A DNA stretch of 64,000 nucleotides from Meiothermus sp. QL-1 (GCF_003351145.1 NZ_QQSV01000006.1:62001-126000), one strand, 5' to 3'. Shown: positions 45,864 through 54,477, counted from the first letter of the stretch. Notes: generated from the sequence alone by a model not told the origin. A program made the numbers and translations.

Positions 45864-46621
45864 GGGCCCTCGATGCGCTTGGCTCCGCGGTAGACCCGCT
45901 TGTAGAAGGGGCTGTCCAGGCTTTCGATGACCACCCGGCTGCCGTGGCTGCTGGCGTGGGCGAAGACCCCTCGGCCCAGGTAGATGCCCACGTGGTCTAC
46001 CGCTCCTCCCCCGAAGCTGAAGAAAACCAGGTCGCCCTGGCGCAGGGCCCCCTGCACCGTGGGCAGCGCTGCCCACTGCTCGCGGCTGGTGCGGGGCAGC
46101 CTTATGCCCAGCTCGGCGAAGACCTGCTGCACGAAGGCGGAGCAGTCTACCGCCCGGTTGGACTGGGCTCCAAACACGTAGGGCAGCCCCAGATACTTGA
46201 GCACCACCTGGATCAGGGGGTGCTGGGGGTTGAAGTCGGTGTCCGCTGGGGGTTCGGGCGGGGGTTCTGGAGGTAGGGCAGCCTGGGGAATCCGCAGCAC
46301 CTGGCCCGGGGTGATGACGGTGGAGGTCAGGTTATTTTCCTGCTGCAAAGCCTCCACGCTCGAGCCGTACCGACGGGCAATGGAGTAAAGCGTCTCCCCC
46401 CGCTGCACGGTGTGCTCCAGGGCTCTAGCGGGAAGCAAAAGCACTTGGCCCACGCTCAGGGTGGCGTCCTCCAGTCGGTTGAGCTGCATGAGGGTCTCCA
46501 CCGTGGTCCCGTAGCGCCGGGCGATGGAGTAGAGGGTGTCCCCGCGCTGCACCGTGTGGGTTGGGCTGCTCTGGGACAGGGCCAGAGCGAGGAACCAGGG
46601 CAAAATTACAGCTTTGCGCAT
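45860..46621 (-). CDS. Secreted LysM-LysM-NlpC/P60 peptidoglycan hydrolase
   Basis: 253 residues from the ATG at 46621. Signal peptide MRKAVILPWFLALALSQSS; two LysM repeats (about 20-65 and 68-113) with near-identical cores HTVQRGDTLYSIARRYG and HTVQRGETLYSIARRYG; a proline-rich linker; then an NlpC/P60 catalytic domain with the nucleophile in AVDCSAFVQQVFAELG near residue 160 and the catalytic His in GGAVDHVGIYLG. It cleaves peptide stems of cell-wall peptidoglycan. A -10 element sits 6 nt before this ATG; the longer frame to 46672 is less likely. Confidence 0.92.
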   Translation of the reverse strand: MRKAVILPWFLALALSQSSPTHTVQRGDTLYSIARRYGTTVETLMQLNRLEDATLSVGQVLLLPARALEHTVQRGETLYSIARRYGSSVEALQQENNLTSTVITPGQVLRIPQAALPPEPPPEPPADTDFNPQHPLIQVVLKYLGLPYVFGAQSNRAVDCSAFVQQVFAELGIRLPRTSREQWAALPTVQGALRQGDLVFFSFGGGAVDHVGIYLGRGVFAHASSHGSRVVIESLDSPFYKRVYRGAKRIEGP

Positions 46622-46627
46622 GTGACA

Positions 46628-46633
46628 AGTATA
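46628..46633 (-). promoter_or_regulatory. -10 element, leaderless promoter of the NlpC/P60 gene
   Basis: TATACT on the minus strand lies 6 nt before the ATG at 46621, within an AT-rich patch. Confidence 0.5.
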
Positions 46634-46803
46634 TGTGTAAAAAAATGCCCCATGTCCTAACCAAACCTTCACAAAAAGGCCATGAATGAAGCGGGTGTTA
46701 AGGCCTCTAACCCCGCATTAAGGCCCCACTGGCCTGGCCTCTCACCATGCCTGCTTAGCGTGTGGGTGGGGCTGGTGCGGCCCCTTCCGAGAAGGAGGAA
46801 TCT

Positions 46804-48060
46804 ATGAAAAAAAGCCGATTCTTCGTCACCCTTGCGATGGCTACATTTTTCGGCCTACTTGCGCAGGCCCAGACCCAGTTTCGCGATGTTCCGGCAGGGC
46901 ACTGGGCTCAGGAAGCGGTAAACTTTGCAGTGCAATGCGGTCTGATTGAGGGGTTTCCCGACGGTACCTTCCGTGGAAACCAGAACCTGACCCGCTACCA
47001 AGCTGCCCTGATTTTCTTCCGTCTGTACCAGACCAACCGCTTAGAGGATGCCCGGCCTGAGTGCCGCCTGGCGGTGGAGCGAGGGGCCCAGGAGGTAGCC
47101 CCGGAGATGGAGCAGCTCCGCCAGCGCTACGAGGCGCTGGAACGCACCCAGCAGGACCAGGCCGCCCGCCTGGCTGCGCTGGAGGCCGAGGTGCGGCGGG
47201 CCATTGAGGTGAGCCAGCAGGCCCAGGCCCTGCAGGAGCGCCTGGCTGCCCTGGAGCAGCAGGTGCAGCGCCTGGCCCAGGCGCCCACTGCCCCGCAGCC
47301 CCAGCCCGCCCCGGCCGGCCCCACCCCGGCAGAGCTTCAGGCCCGCATCGAGGCGCTAGAGCAGCAGGTGCAGCGCCTAGCCCAAGCGCCCGCCACCCCT
47401 GCAGCGCCCCAGGAGCTGGCGGCCCTCGAGGCCCGGGTGGCTGCCCTGGAAGAGCAGGTGCGGGCCAAGCCCGATGCTGCCCGGGTAGCCGCTTTGGAGG
47501 AGCAGGTGCGCAGCCTGAGCAACCAGGTCACCACCCTGCAGAACCAACTGGGTGAGCTGCGCCAGCAGGTCCAGCAGCCCGCTCCCGCGCCTGCGCCGCA
47601 GCCCCAGCCCGAGGTGCGCCCACTGCCCCCAGCCCAGCCCGCAGCGGTTGCGAAGCCCAGTTTCTACCTGGCCGCTGGCGCTGCCCTTGGCATTGTTCCA
47701 CAGCCTTCGGCGGGCTTCTTTGACAGCAGCAACATCGCCGTAAGCGGGGCGGTAGGGGTGCGCGACGTGGCGGCGGGCTTCGGTTTGCGGGCTGGGGTGG
47801 ACTACAACCTGGGTACCCAGGCCCTGGGGGTGGAGGCCTACCTCACCCGCCACTTCAGCCAAGGTCCGGTGGGCTTCTACCTGGGTGTTGGGGCCCGCTA
47901 CCTGCCTGCCCTCACCGACCCTGTCTATGGCTCGGCGGCGGTGGGCCTCGAGTTCAACCCCCAGGGCTCGGTGGGCCTCTTCCTGGAGGCCAACCCCCGC
48001 TTCGAGCCCGGCCTGAACTTCGGGCTTGGGGCTAGGGCTGGTGTGAAGCTCAACTTCTAG
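46804..48060 (+). CDS. SLH-coiled-coil-beta-barrel envelope protein (small SlpA-like tether)
   Basis: 418 residues; the ATG at 46804 follows AAGGAGG. Signal peptide MKKSRFFVTLAMATFFGLLAQAQ, one SLH domain nearly identical to that of the large SlpA (FRDVPAGHWAQEAV, GFPDGTFRGNQNLTRYQAAL), then an Ala/Glu/Gln-rich coiled coil (about 95-285) containing two copies of LEQQVQRLAQAP separated by a Pro-rich stretch. A barrel-like C-terminal domain of about 120 residues ends in GARAGVKLNF. It probably links the outer membrane to the wall, like OmpA/OmpM-type tethers. Confidence 0.88.
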   Translation: MKKSRFFVTLAMATFFGLLAQAQTQFRDVPAGHWAQEAVNFAVQCGLIEGFPDGTFRGNQNLTRYQAALIFFRLYQTNRLEDARPECRLAVERGAQEVAPEMEQLRQRYEALERTQQDQAARLAALEAEVRRAIEVSQQAQALQERLAALEQQVQRLAQAPTAPQPQPAPAGPTPAELQARIEALEQQVQRLAQAPATPAAPQELAALEARVAALEEQVRAKPDAARVAALEEQVRSLSNQVTTLQNQLGELRQQVQQPAPAPAPQPQPEVRPLPPAQPAAVAKPSFYLAAGAALGIVPQPSAGFFDSSNIAVSGAVGVRDVAAGFGLRAGVDYNLGTQALGVEAYLTRHFSQGPVGFYLGVGARYLPALTDPVYGSAAVGLEFNPQGSVGLFLEANPRFEPGLNFGLGARAGVKLNF

Positions 48061-48073
48061 GCCTTCTAGTCTG

Positions 48074-48100
48074 AGAAGAGGCCCTTTGGGGGCCTCTTCT
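48074..48100. terminator. Inverted repeat after the small SLH gene, likely terminator
   Basis: AGAAGAGGCCC and GGGCCTCTTCT (11-bp arms, 5-nt loop) begin 14 bp after the stop codon. The T-run is poor (TCTGTTGG). It abuts the -10 element of the next gene. Confidence 0.6.
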
Positions 48101-48105
48101 GTTGG

Positions 48106-48111
48106 TATGCT
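48106..48111 (+). promoter_or_regulatory. -10 element, leaderless promoter of the MFS gene
   Basis: TATGCT ends 6 nt before the GTG at 48118. Confidence 0.45.
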
Positions 48112-48117
48112 CTGAGG

Positions 48118-49203
48118 GTGGGCTGGGCGCTGATTCCTGCTGGAATGCTCATCTACATAGCCCTCTATGCGGTGGTGCCCGTGCTGCCTGGATTGGAGCG
48201 CCTTTTTGGCGTACCTCCCGGCAGCGCCCACCTGGGCATAAGCCTGCCCTTTTTGGCCCTGGTGCTCCTTTCCCCCCTGGTGCCGCGCATTCCCCTCCCG
48301 GTGGGGGTCGTGGTTGGGCTGGGGCTTTTGGGGGTGGGGCTGATGGGTGTCTTGGCGGGCCTTTCACCTAACCTGGCCCTCTGGACCCTTTGCCGCACCC
48401 TGCAGGGGGCTTTTGCGGCGCTGGTGCCCGGGCTTTCGCTGGCCCTGCTGCCCCGCCTTTTTCCAAAGCGGCACGCCCAGATGGCGGGTCTCTGGATAGC
48501 TGGGAACGTGCTCGGTGGGGGGCTTGGCCGGGGGCTGGGCGGGGTGCTGGCCGAGGCCCTGGGCGAGCGGATGGCGCTGGTGCTGCTCTCCTTGCCGGTG
48601 GTCCTGGCGGCGCTTTTCGTGCTTCGGGGGGGCGAGCGGCTCGTGCTTCCGCCACCCCGCTACAGCCTCTCGGCTTGGCCGCTTTATGCCCTGGGCTTTG
48701 CCCTGCTCTTCCTCAACTTCTTCCTGGCCAACCTGCTTCCCTACCGGCTGGAGGCCCTGGGGCTTTCCCAGGCCCAGATCGGGGGGGTCTTCTTCGCCTA
48801 TTTAGCCGGCATCCCGGGCAGCGCCCTGGCGGGCCGCCTGGTCCTCTTTGCAGGCGAGATAGGAGCCTTTCGGCTGGCCTTCGGGGTTGTGGCCCTGGGC
48901 GTGATTTTGCAGGTCCCCAACCACCCCCTGCCGATTCTCCTGGGCTTCGTTTTGCTCATGGCCGGTATCTTCACTGCACAGGCAGTGGTAGGTGGAGCCT
49001 CAGGGCGCGGCGGCAGCGGGGTGAGCAGCGCCTACATCGCGGCCTTTTACCTGGGGGGTACGGTGGCGGGCCTGGTCTACCCCCCCTTCATCGAGGGGGT
49101 CTTGTGGGGCCTGGGGCTGGCCTTGCTGGTGGTCCTGGCCTCGCTGGGGCTGGCCCCCCGGGCGCTGGGCGGTGGGGGGCCTAGACCACGCCCTCTGCTT
49201 TGA
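48118..49203 (+). CDS. MFS transporter
   Basis: 361 residues with eleven or twelve hydrophobic helices. The loop 2-3 segment is short and LPRLFPKRHAQMAGLWIAGN with GGGLGRGLGGVLAE covers the fourth and fifth helices, typical of the drug/sugar efflux branch. GTG start with the -10 element 6 nt upstream. Substrate unknown. The last 23 bp overlap the convergent pgi. Confidence 0.8.
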   Translation: MGWALIPAGMLIYIALYAVVPVLPGLERLFGVPPGSAHLGISLPFLALVLLSPLVPRIPLPVGVVVGLGLLGVGLMGVLAGLSPNLALWTLCRTLQGAFAALVPGLSLALLPRLFPKRHAQMAGLWIAGNVLGGGLGRGLGGVLAEALGERMALVLLSLPVVLAALFVLRGGERLVLPPPRYSLSAWPLYALGFALLFLNFFLANLLPYRLEALGLSQAQIGGVFFAYLAGIPGSALAGRLVLFAGEIGAFRLAFGVVALGVILQVPNHPLPILLGFVLLMAGIFTAQAVVGGASGRGGSGVSSAYIAAFYLGGTVAGLVYPPFIEGVLWGLGLALLVVLASLGLAPRALGGGGPRPRPLL

Positions 49204-50512
49204 GCTCCTCGGCCAGCTTCTCGTAGCCCCGTCGGCCCATCAGGGCGTAGGTGTAGGCCTTTCCGAGCTCCACCCCCGGCTGATCGAAGGCGTTGATGTT
49301 CCAAAGCTCACCCAGATAGGCGGTCTGCCACATCAGGTGCTGCAGCAGCCAGCCCAGGTGGTAGGCGTCCAGCTTTTCCAGTAGGAGGGTAAAGTTGGGT
49401 TGCTGGGCTTTGGCCAGGGCGTGGGCGGTGGCCTTGGCTTCGGCATCGAGCAACTCGAAGAAGGTTTTGCCAAACAGGTAGTCCAGCCCCTCCAGGCCCC
49501 TTACCGCCGGAATGGTCAGGTCCTCGCTGGGGTTTTCCAGGCGCACGAAGACCACCAGCTTGTCATGGGGGCCCTCGCGGAAGAGCTGGACCTGGGCGTG
49601 TTGGTCGGTGGTACCTATGGCCCGGACCGCGGTCGTACCTGTGCGGACCTCCCGCCCTTCCCGGTCGTACAGCTTGCCCAGGGACTCGTCGTGGAGCTGT
49701 ACGAACCAGTCGGGCAGGTAGCGCAGCCGGGTGGAGTAGGGCATCAGGACCACGATGTTCAGGCCCCTTTGTGCGAAGAGGTGGTGGATTAGGGCGGTCT
49801 GGGCGGGGAGGTTTTGGGCCAGCTCCCCTCGAGCCTGCTCGTTGGCCTTTCGCGCCCCAGCCAGGAGGCTTTCCAGGTCAACCCCAGCAAAGGCCAGCGG
49901 CAGGGTGCCCACCGGGCTGGTCACGCTAAACCGTCCCCCCACCGCGGGGGGCACCTCGAAGACGGCCAGCCCCTCGGCCTCGGCATAGGGGCGCAGAAGG
50001 CCCTGGGTGGGGTCGGTGGTGACCACCACGTGGCGCCGCCAGTCCTCGGTGGCCTCCAGCCACCGGCGGAAGGCCAGGAAGGCGGCCATGGTCTCGGCGG
50101 TAGAGCCCGACTTAGAGATGACGTTGACCAGGGTCTTCTCTGGGTTCAGGCTGCGCAGCAGCCCGAGGATGGGCTCGGGCTCCACGTTGTCCACGAAGTG
50201 GAGCCGCACCGGCCCTCTGCCCAGGGCAGCGCTCACGGCCAGGGCTCCCAGGGCCGAGCCGCCGATGCCCAGCACCACCAGGTCCTCCACCCAGGGCTGG
50301 GCCCCACGGTAGCGCAGCACCCGGCGCAGGGTCTCGGTATCTTCGGGAACTTCTATCCAGCCCAGAAAGGCCTGGGGGTCGGACCTGCGCGCCCACAGGG
50401 CCTCCCGGGCCGCTTCCAGCCGGGGGGCGTACTGCTCCAGGGCCGAGGTCCAGTCGATGCCATTGGGGCCGATGCGGGCCTGGGAAATGTTGCGTAGGTC
50501 TAGGCGCAGCAT
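49181..50512 (-). CDS. pgi: Glucose-6-phosphate isomerase
   Basis: 443 residues, the compact bacterial PGI. Seen: GIGGSALGALAVSAAL near residue 82, NVISKSGSTAETMAAF near 133, GGRFSVTSPVGTLPLAF near 190, and the C-terminal catalytic-Lys region QPGVELGKAYTYAL near 415. It interconverts glucose-6- and fructose-6-phosphate, the substrate of GlmS encoded elsewhere in the window. Leaderless-type promoter. Confidence 0.96.
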   Translation of the reverse strand: MLRLDLRNISQARIGPNGIDWTSALEQYAPRLEAAREALWARRSDPQAFLGWIEVPEDTETLRRVLRYRGAQPWVEDLVVLGIGGSALGALAVSAALGRGPVRLHFVDNVEPEPILGLLRSLNPEKTLVNVISKSGSTAETMAAFLAFRRWLEATEDWRRHVVVTTDPTQGLLRPYAEAEGLAVFEVPPAVGGRFSVTSPVGTLPLAFAGVDLESLLAGARKANEQARGELAQNLPAQTALIHHLFAQRGLNIVVLMPYSTRLRYLPDWFVQLHDESLGKLYDREGREVRTGTTAVRAIGTTDQHAQVQLFREGPHDKLVVFVRLENPSEDLTIPAVRGLEGLDYLFGKTFFELLDAEAKATAHALAKAQQPNFTLLLEKLDAYHLGWLLQHLMWQTAYLGELWNINAFDQPGVELGKAYTYALMGRRGYEKLAEELKAEGVV

Positions 50513-50518
50513 GGGGTT

Positions 50519-50524
50519 AGGTTA
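50519..50524 (-). promoter_or_regulatory. -10 element, leaderless promoter of pgi
   Basis: TAACCT on the minus strand lies 6 nt before the ATG at 50512, just after the hrcA stop. Confidence 0.4.
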
Positions 50525-50530
50525 CCCCGG

Positions 50531-51433
50531 CTACTTCCCCATGTATACCCGGCTTAGCGCGTAGGCCACCGAGAGGGCTTTTTCATAGTGCATGCGCAGC
50601 GGCCCCAAAAGCGAGAGTTCGCCCACCAAGTCCCCCACCCCAATCCCGGCTTGTACCAGCGAGAGGCCCTCCTCCTCGCCCACCCGGACGTTCATGCCCC
50701 CAGGTGGGGTGAAGGTGGCGTCGCTGGGGGCCTCGAAGACTGCGATGGCCTGGCGCAAAAAGGCGGGGTTCTGGGCTTCGGGCTCGCTCAGGAGCAGGGC
50801 CATGCCCTCGCGGTACTCCTCCTGGCTGCCCTGGGCAAAGGCCCGGGTGACCGATTCGAAGAGCTCCTGCATGGCCAGGGTGGTGGCCTTGACCTCGGAA
50901 CTGCGGAAGAGCTGGCGCTCAGCCTCGGTAAGCTGAGCCTCGCTTGGGGTGAAGGAGAGCTCGAGGCGGGCCTCCCGCACCTTTCCCCCCTCCAAAACTG
51001 CCACCGCCAGCACCCTACCCGGCGCTAGGTTGGATAGGTGCACCTGCAGCAGCTTAGGGGCGCGGCGGGGCTTGAGCCGCAGCACCGCGGGGTAGCCCGA
51101 GAGCCTGGCCGCCACCTGTACCAAAAGGGCCTCGCGCCGCCCCCCCGCCCCCTCCAGCACCTGCGCCAGCTTGTCCAGGGTGGCCTGGGGCAGGGGCCTG
51201 GGGGGCAGCTTGGAGAGGGCGTAGTGGCGGAACCCTGCCCGGGTGGGTACCCGGCCGGCGGAGGTGTGGGGTTTTTGGATGAAGCCCTGTTGCTCCAGCT
51301 CGATGAGCTCGTAGCGGACCATGGCCGGCGAGAGCGCCAGCGGCTTGGCCAGAGCCCCCGAGGCCACCGGGGCCCGGGTCTCGATGTAGCGATCCACCAG
51401 CAGGTGCAGGATGCGCCGCTGCCGCTCGGTCAT
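50531..51433 (-). CDS. hrcA: Heat-inducible transcription repressor HrcA
   Basis: 300 residues. N-terminal winged helix MTERQRRILHLLVDRYIETRAPVASGALA and LSPAMVRYELIELEQQGFIQKPHTSAGRVPT, then a GAF-like domain and C-terminal GMNVRVGEEEGLSLVQAGIGVGDLVGELSLLGPLRM. It normally represses groE/dnaK operons through CIRCE elements. No grpE-dnaK-dnaJ genes adjoin it here and no CIRCE was found in its own upstream region. Confidence 0.96.
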   Translation of the reverse strand: MTERQRRILHLLVDRYIETRAPVASGALAKPLALSPAMVRYELIELEQQGFIQKPHTSAGRVPTRAGFRHYALSKLPPRPLPQATLDKLAQVLEGAGGRREALLVQVAARLSGYPAVLRLKPRRAPKLLQVHLSNLAPGRVLAVAVLEGGKVREARLELSFTPSEAQLTEAERQLFRSSEVKATTLAMQELFESVTRAFAQGSQEEYREGMALLLSEPEAQNPAFLRQAIAVFEAPSDATFTPPGGMNVRVGEEEGLSLVQAGIGVGDLVGELSLLGPLRMHYEKALSVAYALSRVYMGK

Positions 51434-51654
51434 GGCTAAACCCAGTTTAGAGCCCCAGCGGCCCTGCAGCTAGGGCGGCTCGCACTTTTTCTGGTTGAGC
51501 GTCAGCTTGACGTTTAGCAAAAATAGGTCGGATTTTTTGGGTCTCCGTGGATAATAAATTACAAAGTGTCAACAAATATAAGAACTATTGCTCGATAATA
51601 GATTGACATATTGCAAATCATCAGGTACCCTTTAGCCCAGGAGGTGAGGGGCTG
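51434..51654. promoter_or_regulatory. AT-rich control region upstream of amt
   Basis: The gap between hrcA and amt holds no gene. From 51480 to 51615 it is far more AT-rich than its surroundings and contains several inverted repeats: CGTCA-GCT-TGACG at 51500-51512, CTATT/AATAG around 51585-51601, and TGTCAA (near 51567) paired with the TTGACA at 51603. These are candidate sites for a nitrogen or global regulator. Confidence 0.5.
51603..51631 (+). promoter_or_regulatory. Promoter of amt-glnB
   Basis: TTGACA (51603-51608) and TACCCT (51626-51631) separated by exactly 17 bp. AGGAGGTGAGG then precedes the ATG at 51655. Confidence 0.75.
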
Positions 51655-53016
51655 ATGAAAAACCTTAGACTGCCCGCCTTTCTGCTGGCCCTGTTGGCCG
51701 GCCTGGCCTTTGCCGAGGACCCCGAGTTTAGTGCTGCAGATACCGCGTGGATGCTGGTGGCGACCGGGTTGGTGCTGCTCATGACCCCAGCGCTGGCCTT
51801 TTTCTATGGGGGCCTGGTGCGCTCTAAGAATGTGCTCAACACTATGATGATGAGCTTCTCAGCGCTGGGCTTCGTGGCCGTGGCCTGGGCCCTTTTGGGC
51901 TACAGCCTGGCCCTTTCGGGCGAGGGGAACTTCATCGGCGACCTGCGCTACATCTTCCTCAACAACGTGGGGCTTGAGAACAAAGGGGCCATCGCCTCCA
52001 TCACCATCCCCCACCTGCTTTGGATGGTCTTCCAGGGCACTTTCGCCATCATCACCGCGGCCCTGGTCTCGGGGGCGGTGGTGGAGCGGATGCGCTTCCC
52101 CGCCTTCCTGCTCTTCATCACCCTGTGGAGCCTGGTGGTCTACGCCCCCCTCGCCAAGTGGGTCTGGGGTGGGGGGTTCCTGGCCGACCTGGGGGCCTGG
52201 GACTTCGCCGGGGGCACGGTGGTGCACATCAACGCCGGGATTGCGGCGCTGGTGGCGGCTATGGTCCTGGGTGTGCGCAAGGACTTCGGGCGCCAGGCCA
52301 TTCTGCCCCACAGTGTGCCCTTTGTGTTGTTGGGGGCGGCTTTCCTCTGGTTTGGTTGGTTTGGCTTCAACGCGGGCAGCGCCTGGGCGGCCAGCACCTC
52401 GGCGGGGCTGGCCCTGGCCAACACCATTCTGGCTCCGGCGGCCACCATCGTGGCCTGGTCGCTCATAGACCTCTTCCGCACCGGCCGGGTGACCGCGGTG
52501 GGCCTGGCCACGGCCATTGTGGTGGGGCTGGTGGTTATTACCCCGGCGGCGGCCTTTGTCTCGCCCCTCTTTGCCCTGGTCATGGGGGCCATCGGGGCCT
52601 TCCCCAGCTACTATGTGCTCCTGTGGCGGGCCAGGAGCGGGCTGGACGACTCCCTGGACGTCTTCGCTGCCCACGGGGTGGCGGGTATGACCGGGGCTAT
52701 TTTGACCGGGGTTTTTGCCCAGGAGTCGGTCAACGGGCTCTTCAATGGGCTCATCGCTGGCAACCCGGCCCAGGTGCTGATCCAGGCCCTTGCAGTGCTG
52801 ATTGCGGTAGCCTACAGCGCGCTGGCCACCTTTGTGCTGCTAAAACTGGTGGGCGCCATCACCCCGCTCAGGGCCAGCGCCAAGGAGGAGGGTCTGGGTA
52901 TGGACGTCACCCAGCACGGCGAGGAGGCCTACACCAGCGGCGAGGGGGCCATTTTGGTGCGGAGTGAGGCGCCCTTGCCCGCAGGGAAGCCCAAGCCGGC
53001 TGGGGGTACCGACTAA
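51655..53016 (+). CDS. amt: Ammonium transporter Amt
   Basis: 453 residues with a cleavable signal peptide (MKNLRLPAFLLALLAGLAFAED) and eleven membrane helices. Family motifs: DTAWMLVATGLVLLMTPALAFFYGG at the first helix, the pore His in GGTVVHINAGIAALV near residue 185, WFGFNAGSAWAA near 240, and FAAHGVAGMTGAILTG near 340 (second pore His). A C-terminal cytoplasmic tail of about 50 residues (from LRASAKEEGLGMD) is the PII docking site. It imports ammonium; the PII gene follows directly. Confidence 0.96.
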   Translation: MKNLRLPAFLLALLAGLAFAEDPEFSAADTAWMLVATGLVLLMTPALAFFYGGLVRSKNVLNTMMMSFSALGFVAVAWALLGYSLALSGEGNFIGDLRYIFLNNVGLENKGAIASITIPHLLWMVFQGTFAIITAALVSGAVVERMRFPAFLLFITLWSLVVYAPLAKWVWGGGFLADLGAWDFAGGTVVHINAGIAALVAAMVLGVRKDFGRQAILPHSVPFVLLGAAFLWFGWFGFNAGSAWAASTSAGLALANTILAPAATIVAWSLIDLFRTGRVTAVGLATAIVVGLVVITPAAAFVSPLFALVMGAIGAFPSYYVLLWRARSGLDDSLDVFAAHGVAGMTGAILTGVFAQESVNGLFNGLIAGNPAQVLIQALAVLIAVAYSALATFVLLKLVGAITPLRASAKEEGLGMDVTQHGEEAYTSGEGAILVRSEAPLPAGKPKPAGGTD

Positions 53017-53028
53017 GGGGGTGTGAGG

Positions 53029-53379
53029 GTGAAACTGGTCGTGGCCATCATCCGTCCCGAGAAGCTCAACGAGGTGCTCGAGGCCCTTTTCAAGGCCGAG
53101 GTGCGGGGGCTTTCCATCAGCCGGGTGCAGGGGCACGGGGGGGAGACCGAGCGGGTGGAGACCTACCGGGGCACCACCGTCAAGATGGAGCTTTCGGAGA
53201 AGGTGCGTCTGGAGATTGGGGTCTCGGACCACTTCGTAGAGCCCACCGTGCGTGCCATTCTGGCCTCGGCCCGCACCGGCGAGGTGGGGGACGGCAAGAT
53301 TTTCGTGCTGCCGGTGGAGAAGGTCTACCGCATCCGTACCGGCGAGGAAGACACCGCGGCCGTGACGCCGGTGGCCTAG
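53029..53379 (+). CDS. glnB: PII nitrogen regulatory protein (GlnK/GlnB)
   Basis: 116 residues from the GTG at 53029 (AAGGGGGTG upstream); an in-frame GTG at 53023 is less likely because PII proteins begin MKLVVAII. The B-loop TGEVGDGKIF and the C-terminal RIRTGEED are conserved. In the T-loop Tyr46 of the YRG motif is present, but the position of the classical uridylylation Tyr51 is Val. It should therefore sense ATP/ADP/2-oxoglutarate and block Amt by direct docking, without uridylylation. It is co-transcribed with amt. Confidence 0.93.
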   Translation: MKLVVAIIRPEKLNEVLEALFKAEVRGLSISRVQGHGGETERVETYRGTTVKMELSEKVRLEIGVSDHFVEPTVRAILASARTGEVGDGKIFVLPVEKVYRIRTGEEDTAAVTPVA

Positions 53380-53394
53380 GCCGGTGTGTGCTCT

Positions 53395-53423
53395 GACCGG
53401 GTGGCTGGCCACCCGGTCCTTTT
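53395..53423 (+). terminator. Rho-independent terminator after glnB
   Basis: A perfect 11-bp stem, GACCGGGTGGC/GCCACCCGGTC, with a 2-nt loop, is followed by CTTTTGG. It lies 15 bp after the PII stop. Confidence 0.85.
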
Positions 53424-53449
53424 GGTTCGGCGGCGCTGTTCGAGCCGGT

Positions 53450-54433
53450 CTAGGGGTTTTTGCTGCTAGTAAAGAACTTGCCGATGACCTCCTCAACGGC
53501 GGGCTCGCGCACCTCGAGGTCCTCCACCGGCAGCTCGTTCAGCATCCGGCCCACCGCCTCCACCAGTTCTTCCCGCCGCAGCAGGAGCCGGACCTCGCGC
53601 CCTTCCAGGCTGCGCACCTCCCCGTAGGACGCCAGCCAGGCGAGGTCCAGCGGCTGGGCCAGCTTCAAGTAGGCCTCCCGGTAGGGGGCGAAGCGCTCCA
53701 GGAGGCCGCGAAGGGGGCCGTCGTAGACCAGCTGTCCCTGGTGGATCATCAGCACCCGCTCACACAGCGCGGTGATGTCGGCCATGTAGTGGCTGGTAAG
53801 CAGGATGGTGGCCCGGTAGCGCCGGTTGTACTCGAGCAAAAAGGTCCGCACCGCGGCCTGGGCGTTGAGGTCCAGCCCCAAGGTGGGCTCATCCAGAAAG
53901 AGGATCTGGGGCCGGTGCAAGAGGGCCGCCAGCAGCTCCGCCTTCATCCGCTCGCCCAGGCTCAGCTTGCGCACCGGCTGGTGGAGCCTGCCCTCCAGCC
54001 CCAGCATCTCGCTCAGCTCCCCCACCCGTCGCCTGAACTCGGCCTCGGGTATCTCGTACACCGCAGCATTGACCCGGAAGCTGTCGGCGGCGGGTAGGTC
54101 CCAGATGAGCTGCTGCTTGTTGCCCATCACCAGGGTGATCTTGCGCAGGAAAGCGTACTCCCGCCGGAAGGGCTGGTGCCCGGCCACCTCTAGCTGCCCG
54201 CTGCTCGGGTAGATGAGGCCCGATAAGAGCTTTAGGGTGGTGGTTTTACCTGCCCCGTTTGGTCCCAGGAACCCCACGATCTCACCCGGTTCAATCTGGA
54301 ACGAGATTTCCCGCACGGCTTCAATCTGGCGGTACTGGCGGTGGAAAAAGTGCCGCAGGGTGCCCAAAAACCCTGGCGCCTTGAGGGCCACCCGGTAGTG
54401 CTTGGAGAGCTTTACGGCTCGGATCTGCCCCAC
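53450..54433 (-). CDS. ABC transporter ATPase, ABC-2 / daunorubicin-resistance type
   Basis: 327 residues, GTG start. Walker [21 protein letters not shown] near residue 55, signature [15 protein letters not shown] near 160, Walker [14 protein letters not shown] near 180, and the H-loop [13 protein letters not shown] near 215. A C-terminal extension of about 90 residues follows. The N-terminal [27 protein letters not shown] segment is typical of ATPases that partner DUF990-like ABC-2 permeases, the type encoded 17 kb away at 36072. No permease adjoins it here. Confidence 0.88.
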   Translation of the reverse strand: MGQIRAVKLSKHYRVALKAPGFLGTLRHFFHRQYRQIEAVREISFQIEPGEIVGFLGPNGAGKTTTLKLLSGLIYPSSGQLEVAGHQPFRREYAFLRKITLVMGNKQQLIWDLPAADSFRVNAAVYEIPEAEFRRRVGELSEMLGLEGRLHQPVRKLSLGERMKAELLAALLHRPQILFLDEPTLGLDLNAQAAVRTFLLEYNRRYRATILLTSHYMADITALCERVLMIHQGQLVYDGPLRGLLERFAPYREAYLKLAQPLDLAWLASYGEVRSLEGREVRLLLRREELVEAVGRMLNELPVEDLEVREPAVEEVIGKFFTSSKNP

Positions 54434-54439
54434 CCCTGA

Positions 54440-54445
54440 AGTATA
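54440..54445 (-). promoter_or_regulatory. -10 element, leaderless promoter of the ABC-2 ATPase gene
   Basis: TATACT on the minus strand lies 6 nt before the GTG at 54433. Confidence 0.5.
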
Positions 54446-54477
54446 GCCGGCCCTGTTGTTCTCTCCCCTGCGGGCCG

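Noticed and set aside
51434-51480. CIRCE element expected near hrcA
   Set aside because: No TTAGCACTC-N9-GAGTGCTAA or close variant is present upstream of hrcA.
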